This document shows positions 41,103-50,602 of a stretch of 53,263 nucleotides of DNA, one piece after another. The translations under genes were made by a program, and so were the position numbers. Positions within the stretch are counted from its first letter, which is position 1. Each line of letters starts with the position of its first letter. The notes beneath the pieces were generated by a model. That model saw nothing but the letters and a program-made list of their open reading frames with translations, did not search any database and had not been told where the DNA came from. Source of the stretch: Cladosporium sp. IMV 00045 (Eukaryota > Ascomycota > Dothideomycetes > Cladosporiales > Cladosporiaceae); contig MSJI02000414.1 of NCBI GenBank assembly GCA_001931905.2, forward strand, positions 1-53,263. The letters are read 5' to 3'.

Positions 41103-41597
41103 CGTTGGTGAAAGCTACACCAAAAGATGTCCCGCCCAACTGATCTTCGGCGCATTTCGGTTTGCCGAAGCGAAGTGAGGCGTTGGTATGTCGTGAAGCT
41201 GCAAGATCACAGGCCGCAGCACCGCAGCTCGTGCAGGGTGGGTACTTATGGTCTTCAACAAACGGAGCGGCGGTGACCGATGGAAGGGATCAAGGGTGTC
41301 TGAGACTACACCCTTCACGACAAGCTTCTGCTGCACTCAAGCGATATGAAATCTTATTGCTCTTTGAGAATGGCGCGGGATCACTAGTCTCTCGTCGGTT
41401 GTTGCTTGGCAGCAGTACGAATGAGCTATCTAAAGAACAGCTCTTCCTGTCGAGTTCCTCGTGGCATTCCTTTGTTTGCTCCCTCCGATTCCTTCGTTAC
41501 TGGACGGTAGAGGGCCTGCTACGCCCCTCAATTCATTCTTGAACATTATTTTCTCTTAGTTCACACCCATCAACTCGAATCAAGCACAACAAACAAC

Positions 41598-43179
41598 ATG
41601 TCGGACGGTGTTAGTAGACCAACGTTTCTGAATCGCTATTTTGCAATCCACGGCTGACCTCTCCTCAGCCAGAGTTCGATCCAGCTCAGCCAGCGGGCGG
41701 CAATCCGTTGGAGGTTGATGTCAACGCGCAATACGCCGGGGTTGAATACCACTACACCTACCTGGTGTTTTGCGGCTACATTGTTTGGCTCATCATCCCC
41801 GGTATCGGTCTGCTCTATGGCGGTCTCGCACGCCGCAAGAGCTCGCTCTCCCTCCTCTTCCAATCGATCATGGTCGCTGCTATCACGACATTCCAGTGGT
41901 GCTTCTGGGGCTACACGCTCGCCTATAGCCGGACAGCATCAGCCTTCATTGGCGACATGGCGAACTTCGGTCTCAAGAACGTTGCTGCCGCTCCCTCTCC
42001 AGGCAATGCAGACATTCCTGAGATCGTCTTCTGCCTGTACCAACTCCTCTTCTGCGCTTGCACCGTCCAGATCGTGATCGGTGGTTCATTCGAGCGTGGA
42101 CGCATCTTGCCTAGCTTGGTCTTCGCTTTCTGCTGGGCCACGATCGTATACTGTCCCATTGCGTGCTGGACTTGGAACTCCAACGGTTGGCTGTTCAATC
42201 TCCCCTCTTTGGACTACGCTGGAGGTGGACCCGTTCACATTGCCTCTGGTTGGGCTGGTCTGGCGTACGCCTTCGTCCTGGGCAAGCGTAAGAGTGCCGG
42301 CCAAGCGTCGCATGGCAAGCCGCACAACACCACACTCGTTTTTCTCGGCACTGTTCTGATTTGGTTTGGTTGGTTCGGCTTCAACGGTGGAAGTACTCTC
42401 AACGCGACTGTGCGTGCGATGTGAGTTGATCCTGTCCTTGGTTTTACTTATCGCATCGTTTACTAACTCCCATCACCAGGTACGCTGCCTTCAACACCAA
42501 CGTCGCTGCCTCCACCGGTGCGATTGGCTGGGTGCTCGTCGACTACATCCGCACCAAAGGCCGTTTCTCCGTCGTCGGAGCCTGCGAGGGAGCCATCGCC
42601 GGTCTGGTCGGCATCACACCCGCCGCCGGCTACGTCTCGCTCTGGCTCGCAGCGGTCATCGGCTTCCTGACAGCCGTGGTATGCTCCTCCCTCCAGAACC
42701 TGAACGAATGGCTCAAGATCGACGAGGGCCTCTACGTCTTCAAACTGCACGGCATCGGCGGCATGATGGGCTCGTTCCTGACGGGCATCTTCGCCGACCA
42801 GGCCATCAGCATGCTCGATGGCGCGACCGAAGCGCCCGGCGGAATCAATGGCAACGGTATGCAGGTCGGCAAGCAGTTTGCTGAGATCACCGCCATCTCC
42901 GCTTACTCCTTCGTCGTGTCGTGCATCCTGCTGCTCATTCTCAAGTACATCCCCGGCATGCACTTGCGCGTCAGTGAAGAGGTGGAGATGCTGGGCTTGG
43001 ATTTGGATCAGTTCTTTGACGAGCAGATCGGTGACTGGGAGGGGTTTCAGCCCATGGATAAGATCACTCACGGCGTCATTCGTGAGCAGCAGATCGAGGG
43101 TGTCGAGGCGGGTGTTAGTTCGACTTCGGGGGATAGCGTGCAGCGTGAGGGTGTCACTGCGGAGGCGAAGAGGGACTAG
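41598..43179 (+). CDS. Ammonium transporter, Amt/Mep family
   Basis: Plasma-membrane ammonium permease with about eleven transmembrane helices. Three exons: 41598-41609, 41669-42420, 42480-43179; introns of 59 nt each (GTTAGT...CTCAG; GTGAGT...ACCAG). Exon 1 encodes only MSDG. Total 487 aa. Family segments: GIGLLYGGLARRKSSLSLLF, MVAAITTFQWCFWGYTLAYS, the conserved GSFERGRILPSLVFAFCW and GGGPVHIASGWAGLAYAFVL (containing one of the channel histidines). FLGTVLIWFGWFGFNGGST, CEGAIAGLVGITPAAGYVS and HGIGGMMGSFLTGIFAD follow. The C-terminal tail is cytosolic and acidic/Ser-rich. The overall pattern is closest to the fungal Mep2/MepA type, but sensor function cannot be inferred. Confidence 0.95.
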
Positions 43180-43360
43180 AAGTGATTCGTGCTGCTGAGT
43201 TGTCGAGGAACTGATAACGCTCCAGTAGTCTTTATCACTAACCCTTAGATGTTCCCATCGACCCATATTGGATTGGTATTGCCCATAATCTTAGTTGTCA
43301 CGTTCATACAACACCAGGAGAGCCTTACGAATCACACGATTCAGTCAAATACTAGTTATC

Positions 43361-46300
43361 CTAAACGGTCTCAACAAACCTTCCCTTCATCTCACCAATC
43401 AGCTTACTTTGCTGCACCCCTTTCTCCGTCCAATTCAAACTCTTCATCTCTTCAACCCTTAGAACCTCATACGCCGCCTCAGCGACCGCGACCTTCACAC
43501 GCGGGTAGGGATTCGTTGCCAGCATACTCAGCAGCTTCTTGATGACCTCGACTCGAATGCTTTCAACCTCAGCCAAGCCTTTATAGACATTGACAGCGGC
43601 TAGAAGTTTCGGCACATCGGAACTCTTATGATGTGACTTCTGCACGGTCGACAGGAGGTTTCGCCACTTGAAGCCAGTGTGTGCACCGACCAGTCTTTGT
43701 GGGATTCGCATGTCGAGGAAGAAGGCGAGGAGATCTAGAGCGGCGAGCATGAGGTTGCTTGCGTTTGGGGTCGAAGGCATAAGCAAGTCGCGGAGAAGCT
43801 CGGAGTAGGTGGTTAGCACGATGTGTAAGTGAGCGGAATCGGTAGCGTAGAGCGATTTCGCGAGGATTGAGCGTGTTGTCTGCAACAGAGACTCTCCGCT
43901 GATACCCGCGCATGAGATGGCGCCTTCGACGAGGGCGCGTAGAGCCCACGGTGCGGTGGTGGGATCGAAGATTGGATCGAAAGCAGAGCGCAGGTACGCC
44001 TCGCTATTGATGTTGTCGGTATGCTGGACCGCCAACCTACCCGAAAAATGCTGCTGCCGGCAGACAGCCGCGCGACCACGGACACGGTCGAGCTTCTCGA
44101 GAGACAACCTTAGAACGTCTGACTGAAGGACTTGAGAATGATCGTCATCGAGATCGATGGTGTTCAGGGCGAGAAGACGAGAAACGCAGGTCAAAGCTTG
44201 CAAACGAACGAGTGAGCCAATGTCGCCACGCTCGTCGATTGTATGGTCAGTCATGCCAGTATGTAAGGCGTTCACCACGGTTGCAAGGATCTCGGGATCC
44301 CATTTCGACGCAGAGGTGAGGCCTTCTAGAGACAACTGCAAGGCCCGTAACCCAACGACCCTCCATTCAACATTCATTACTGTGGTCAAACTCGCCAATG
44401 TAGAGATAGCAAGAGCAGATGCCTCGTCGACTAGCCCGTCTTCGCGCTGCGCGGTAATTGTGCCTAGAGCGATGGCCCTACCAGCACCACTCAATACAGC
44501 TCTTGAACCATCAGATCTGACTGCCTTGACCAACTTTTGAATGTCGATGCATCCCAAGGGCTCAGATGTCAGTTTCCTGAGGTGATACAGCTGTTTGCTC
44601 ATTTCAGGCACGACATGCAAGATTGCATCTTCATGACGAGCGAGAAGGCGTTGTACCAGGTGGTCCATGTCAGCGAATGAAACCGCACCATCGGTGCCAT
44701 TTTCTGCGACATAAACCTTTTCATGGCGACAGACCTCTGTGACCAGCCTCGAAGCGGCGACAGGAAGTTCTGACTTGAGAGATCTTGGATTGAGGTCGAC
44801 TTGAAATGCACCGGTGGATTTCACACCGTCCCAATACCGGCGATGCAACAACGATGAATGTGCAGGTGAACTGGTATCGTCGTATACCAGTAGCAAGCTG
44901 GAAAGTGAGCAGAGCAATCCGTGTAAAGACTCGATGTCAGAAGGTGATGAATGCTCCAGCTCAGCGAGCAAAAGTTCGCTAATGTACTGCTGATTGCCTG
45001 GCTCTGTATTGACGGATACCAAACACGCCAGCGATTCTGCTGCAGCCTCACGTGAAGCTACATCCACTGAGCGCAGGCCTCTCCATTGTATCAAGCCACC
45101 AATAAGTGCTTCCCAATATGAACGATCGAGCGCAGCAGCCTTGCCGGCGACATCGACCAAAGCACGCTTTCGCAAGCCAACAGCTTGATAGTCAACGATC
45201 TGCACGACCGAGATACCTTCAATGACGTGGTGGGGATGGCGGCCGATAAGCTCTTGTAGGGCGGCAGAGGATCCTCGACGGATGTTACCAGCTGGGTCTA
45301 AACACGCAGAGAGCAGCAGCTGTATCGCCATGGCTTGAATTACGGTCATGCCATTGGATGTATCAGACGTGAAACGCAGAGTCTCTGCATCGACCGAGGA
45401 GAGCTCATTGAATGTGTACCTCCTGGAAAGAGACCAGATTCCGAAATTCGCTGCGTCACGTACATTGGTGCCAATACTGCTTCCGGTCGCCGTGCGTTGT
45501 TCAAAGTTCAGCGCAGAGACGAGTGCCTCAAGTATATCTGGCAGTTGAGCAGGTGATGCCGAACGCTTGAATAGTGCGTGTGACAACGTAAGAGTCAGTC
45601 CATGCCATTTCAGCGCATTGACCGTCTGATAATCGATGTTTGTAGAAGTTCGAGGTATGTCCTCTTTGAAAGTATCCAGGACGGCTTGGATGACTTCGTG
45701 TCCCATTTCAGGCTCGAGTTCGGATATGATGCGACTGATTGCTTTAGCAGCTGCATATCTCACCGGTGTGTCTCGGTCACCTAGAGATTGCAGGAGGTGG
45801 TCGATGACATCCTCTAGCACGCCAGTAGTTTCGAGAAAGCTGAGCAAGGGCCCGGAGATTGAAGAAGAGCGAAGCGTCAGTATCGCGATGTTTCGGAACG
45901 CCTTCACCGTCAACTTTTTGCCAACGGCATTCGTCGCAACTGGAGACGCACTTTCATCATTGTCGAGCCTCTCGCATGCGCGATATACCTTTGGTACCAG
46001 ATGTCCAAGATCTGCTGAAGTTGCGATGCCCGCAAGAAACCTCAAGGGGCCGAGCTGGTGATATATCGAACTTGGTAAATCTGCAGCTGGTGAAAGTCGA
46101 CCAATGGCGTAGTCGACCAGAGAGTCTCCTAGACGCAGCTTTTGCATATCTGGCCGAATGACAAGCCGCACGAGCATAGCGGCAGCAGCATCTTGTGCCT
46201 TTGTCGATGCCGAAAGATATTCCGTTCCCATTTGAATGATTCGTTGGGCAACAGGAGGTAAAGTGTCTGGTAGTTGCAATCCTACTGGTTGACCTCCTCC

Positions 46301-46906
46301 TCCAACCGGTGTAGCTGATATGGATGCCAGATCAAACGGGGTCAGAAGGAGATGTGAAAGCCATAGCAGTAAGACATACGGCATTTTCCAGTCAGCATCC
46401 TCGTTGCTGGAAGCTACTTCTTCCAGGCTGGATAAGATTGATTCCAGATAGCGAGGCTCATTGATGAAGAACCCGACGATGACCTTGGCGCCACGGACTT
46501 TGCAGAGAGTGTATAGAATCGTTGCCAGAGCGGTTCGTATGTCCAAATGAGGTTCGACGTGACTGGGCGTGGCCTTGAGGAGCGAAGCAAGGTAGGCATC
46601 AATGATAGGTGGCAATATGCTCTTTAGCCTCGTATCAAGGAGGTGTGGTTCACTCTGGAAAGGCTCGATCTAAAAGAAAAGTTAGTCGTCTATCAATAGG
46701 ACCATCAACCACAAACCTTTTCATACCAGATTGACGATATAGTCAAGATCCTTGCGTCTCACGCGAGAATGTACAGAGCTACGGTTGTTGGTATCGCTCC
46801 TGGAAGGCTTCCACAGCAGTTTGGGTAGATGCTCTTCGAGATCTGACAGCAAGCTCGCCGATGCCTTGGCTAGCCTAACATCGTCCTCTTCTTCAATCTG
46901 CTCCAT
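43361..46906 (-). CDS. Tubulin-specific chaperone D (cofactor D)
   Basis: Helical HEAT/armadillo-repeat cofactor that binds beta-tubulin and assembles the alpha/beta heterodimer with cofactors E and C. Two exons: 46906-46727 and 46669-43361, with a 57-nt intron (GTATGA...TTTTAG); 1162 aa, the normal family length. Typical segments: DLEEHLPKLLWKPSR, then after splicing DYIVNLIEPFQSEPHLLDTR. GAKVIVGFFINEPRYLESIL and YVLLLWLSHLLLTPFDLASI follow. The central block has DTPVRYAAAKAISRIISELE, the characteristic WHGLTLTLSHALFKRS and RDAANFGIWSLSRRY, and then NIRRGSSAALQELIGRHP. It is convergent with the ammonium permease and divergent from POL32. Confidence 0.94.
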
Positions 46907-47123
46907 TTTTTGTTTTGCCCTCGAATATTCTTTGTCACATACAATCTGCCTTCAACAACACTGACTTTGGATGTCAAGACCTCACCGATTTTCCTCCGAG
47001 CAATTTCCGCCACACCTTTTCCCCACGACGCGCTGTCCAACCTTCAAGCACTCTACGCGTTCTACAATAACGTCAACCGTCCAAACTTCACATCATTGTT
47101 TCTTGGTACTTGACAAGCCAAAC

Positions 47124-48639
47124 ATGATGTCTGAAGATTACACAGAGTACCTGGCGGTCAATGTGCTTAATGAACAGCAGCTGGTACGCTCAAAAACTAT
47201 TCAATCAATGCTCAAAAGCTGACACTACTTCCAGGTGAGCTACCGCTCGCTGAGCAGGGCATTGAAGGTCCACGTCAACCTGGCCAAACAGTACGTAATC
47301 TGCGCAACCTCCATACTTAGCGGCAAAGACTAATAGCATTTCAGAATGCTCTTCGAGTTCCATCGAAAACAAAATGCAAAGAAAGCAGGCAGCGTCCACG
47401 CAACCTACCTCATCACCGGCACTCGCACGCAACCAACCGAGCCCAAAAGCAACGGCGTGGAAAGTCAGGATGGCGAAGACACAGTGATGCAAAGCAGCCC
47501 GCCCCTTCCGAGCAGCTCGGCTCCTCAGCCTGCAGAAGAGGAAAGCACACCCACTCCCGTACGATCGATACTGCTGGTGAAAGAGGAGCACTTGGAACAA
47601 GCCAAAGCAACGTTTGAGAACATCACGGGAATACATGTGTACAGTCTCGCAGCCGGGGGTTTGAGCGATATACAAACATTGACCGAATGCAACCGCAAAA
47701 TCGCCGTCAACTACGCCTCCGAAGATCCTCTGGAAGCTTGGAAGCAGTACGGCGCGATCCAGAACCCAAACGTCAAGAGAAGGACACAAAAGCGACCACC
47801 GCCGCAGGTTACGCAAGAGACAAAACCGAAAGTCGCTCCGACAAAAGCACCTGCACTGGAAAAGCAAGCCACCAAGGCCTCGAACGAGTCCGAGCCCGAT
47901 TCCGCCAAAGCTACCCCCGTTCCAGAAAAGGACACAGATGCGTCAAAGAAAAAGACAGCCACCAAACCGGTTACGACAAAGCGCCAGGCCTCTGACATTT
48001 TCAAATCTTTCGCCAAGGGAGCAAACAAACCCAAGAAAGCAGCATCGACCGAGAGCTCAGTGGCACCGTCTCCAGCGCCTGCCCCTGTGGAGGACGAACC
48101 CATGGGTGGAATGTCCGACGACAACGCAGACGACCCAGCAGAAGATGAGGAAGTTGAAGCTGCAGCCGGCACTGGCAAGACGAAGAAGGATCGTCAAGCA
48201 GAGCTGGAAGCCATGATGGATGCTGAAGACGAGCCCATGGAAGACGCCGCTGAGGGAGCTTCCGATGAGGCTCTCGATGCGCCCAAAGATGAAGTGGCGG
48301 AAGAGGTCGAGGAGAAGAAAGAAGAGGAGGAGCCAAAGGAGACCATGACGGTCGAGAATGGACGTCGTCGCGGAAGGCGGAGAGTGATGAAGAAGAAAAC
48401 GGTCAAGGACGAAGAAGGCTATCTCGGTAAGGATCTCTTCAGAATGCTGATTATGCGGTCAAAGTTCTAACAATGCAATAGTGACGAGGGAAGAAGCAGC
48501 ATGGGAGTCATTCTCTGAGGACGAACCCGCTCCAAAGAAAGCCAAGCCGACTCCTGCTCCTGCGGCGAAGGGCGCTGCGAAGAAAGGCGGTGCTAAACCT
48601 GGACAGGGCAGCATTATGAATTTCTTTGGCAAGAAGTAA
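47124..48639 (+). CDS. POL32: DNA polymerase delta subunit Pol32/POLD3-like
   Basis: Non-catalytic subunit of replicative DNA polymerase delta, needed for processivity and break-induced replication. Four exons: 47124-47183, 47235-47290, 47345-48426, 48482-48639; introns of 51, 54 and 55 nt; 451 aa. The N-terminal winged-helix part (YLAVNVLNEQQLVSYRSLSR, HVNLAKQMLFEFHRKQNAKK) binds the small subunit. The middle is Pro/Ser/Lys-rich with acidic runs. A basic KTVKDEEGYLVTREEAAWES block precedes the end. The C-terminus carries a clear PCNA-binding PIP box, QGSIMNFF (Gln441, Ile444, Phe447, Phe448), followed by GKK. ATG 47124 is followed at once by a second ATG. It shares a 217-bp promoter with cofactor D. 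Confidence 0.94.
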
Positions 48640-48749
48640 ATGATCTGGTTCTGACAAGTAAGACTAGCGTGGATATTACCCCAAAATGCATGCAAACATT
48701 ACTGTCAATCCCCTTAGGGCCTGTCGCGAGATTTCCACAACATGATTCT

Positions 48750-50131
48750 TCAACTAGCAGTCGTATCTGACAAACTAGTCGCCATGGGAGGCAGGCCCTT
48801 CAATGCCTCCTCGGCTTTCTCGAACATGCTGAACTCCGGACCGCAGATACTCTGATCGAACAACACTCTGTTAGCAAGCAAAGACAGACCACAACAGAAT
48901 CTCACAAATCATCACGTCACATCACGATCGGGAACGGGAACGGCAAACTCACCTTCCTCCTCCTTCTAAAATCCCCATAAAGCGCCAACCAAACATCCCT
49001 ATCCTCACAATCCTCCCCTCCCCCCTCCCCCCTACACTCCGGCGCATTCTCCCCCCTCAACCCCTCCTCACTCGGCACCCAAGGCTTCGGCACCGGCCAA
49101 TCCGAGAAATGGACATACTTGGCCTCCTCCACCGCCCTCCTCGCACTCCACGCCTCCTCTCCACCCAGAAAAGCACCATGCTCCCCCCTCTCCTTCCTCA
49201 TCTCCCCCGTCAGAAGCAAATAAGGCCTGTGGGGCAACACCACCGCGCTCTCGGCATACAGCGCATTCACAACGTCCATGTCGTACTCCCTCTCCCTCTT
49301 CTCGTCGACGCGGGCTCGCACGAGCGCGAATTCTTCCGCCGAAGGCGTCACGAGCATCAGGGCCGTGCAGAGCGTGGCGTTGAGCCAGTAGGCGGACGGG
49401 AGGGCGATGGCGTGTTGCTTGGGCAGCAGGAAGAGCTCGTCCGGCGCTTGCAGCAGGGTGGCGTCGGAGTCGAGGCTGAGCACGCGCGCGTACTGGGTTT
49501 GGTTGAAAGCGTGCAGTTTCGTCAGGCTCTGCGACCAGGAGGGGTCGGACGCTGCGGTTGCGGAGGTGCTGAGGGTGGGGATGGGGGAGGTTTTGGCGTT
49601 GTATTGCGTGCGGGCTTGGACGAGGAGGGAGGGGACGGAGGTTGAGGAGGTGGTGAGCTCGGCGGCGTGGAGGATCAGGATGTCCGGTTTGGCGCCTAGG
49701 CGGTGCAGGGACTCGGCGAGCATGAGGGAGTTGCACACGTGATCGTCGGTCGTGGCGTAGGAGACGTAGGCGTACTGGCTCCAGTTGACGCGGGTCCAGA
49801 AGGAGATTAGGGAGCCTCCGAGGCGGAGGCGATGGATGGAGTGCGTCCAGACGTGGACACCGGGAGTGATGAAGCGGTCGTGGTGGTAGGCCAGGAAGCT
49901 GATGCAGATGGAGAGGGCGAGGAGGACGGCTAGGCGTTCGGCGAGCCGGCCGCGGAGGATGCGAAGGTCACTGAACCAGGACGCTTGAGCGGCGTGCTGC
50001 TGGCGAGGCGTTCTGTCTACTGTAGGCCATGCTCCGAAGCGACCTCGTGAAGAGACGCGGGTGGGGGTTGTAGGCGATGAGGGAGGCGCCCAGACTCGAC
50101 CGAGAGCTTTCGTCGTGTAGTGATGTGCCAT
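48750..50131 (-). CDS. GT8-like glycosyltransferase (GlcNAc-transferase Gnt1-like)
   Basis: Type II Golgi membrane protein. Two exons: 50131-48953 and 48851-48750, with a 101-nt intron (GTGAGT...ATCAG); 426 aa. The short cytosolic N-terminus is basic and Pro-rich, with one transmembrane anchor at about residues 67-84 (LAVLLALSICISFLAYHH). The lumenal catalytic domain has YAYVSYATTDDHVCNSLMLA, PDILILHAAEL, the metal-binding DxD (LSLDSDATLLQAPDELF) and CTALMLVTPS. MDVVNALYAESAVVLPHRPY and VHFSDWPVPKPW follow, as in glycogenin-related and fungal Gnt1 enzymes. Exon 2 gives SICGPEFSMFEKAEEALKGL and a short tail. The donor sugar is inferred, not seen. Confidence 0.85.
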
Positions 50132-50602
50132 TTAGCGAAGGATAAAATAGAACGACGTCGAGCATGCGCCGAACAGGAAAAGAGACACGAAATGCATCGA
50201 CAACGACAATGATAGATACCCCTTATCCAAACGCGTGCAACATTCTCTCACGCAAGGGCGCAGTCACAATGGAATGGGAGCACACGCGTTTGAGGAACTC
50301 CCTCCTGTACGAGACACAATCGCACAGAGAGAAAGGGGGCGCGACACAAGTCCTTGGAACTGAAAAAAAATCGAACATTTCTTTTTGGGTATCGATGAGA
50401 ATATAGTTACACACGGCGTCACTCTTCCGTCCCAAACCGTTTACCGTCACCAAGCCCAAAAAGCCCCCCAAAAAATCAAACAAACGCCTGGTACGCCTCT
50501 CTTCTGCAAACATTATACAACTAACAATTGCGCGGAATCTTCTTCTATAAAAGTACAGTACCTCACTCCTGTAAAGCACAAATCTCAAATCCTTGCATGT
50601 TC
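50132..50602. other. Spacer upstream of the glycosyltransferase
   Basis: 471 bp with the promoter of the glycosyltransferase gene and the 3' UTR of the Tao3-like gene. Contains A- and C-rich runs; nothing else is recognised. Confidence 0.4.

Larger units (their letters stand above)
39561..41597. promoter_or_regulatory. 2 kb gene-free region upstream of the ammonium permease
   Basis: No convincing gene was found. The last ~700 bp carry several GATA sites (next entries). Frames of 120-130 codons at 40.3-40.8 and 41.2-41.5 kb look random. Confidence 0.5.

Noticed and set aside
42463..43266. 267-codon antisense frame over the ammonium permease
   Set aside because: It is a mirror of transmembrane coding sequence with no own features.
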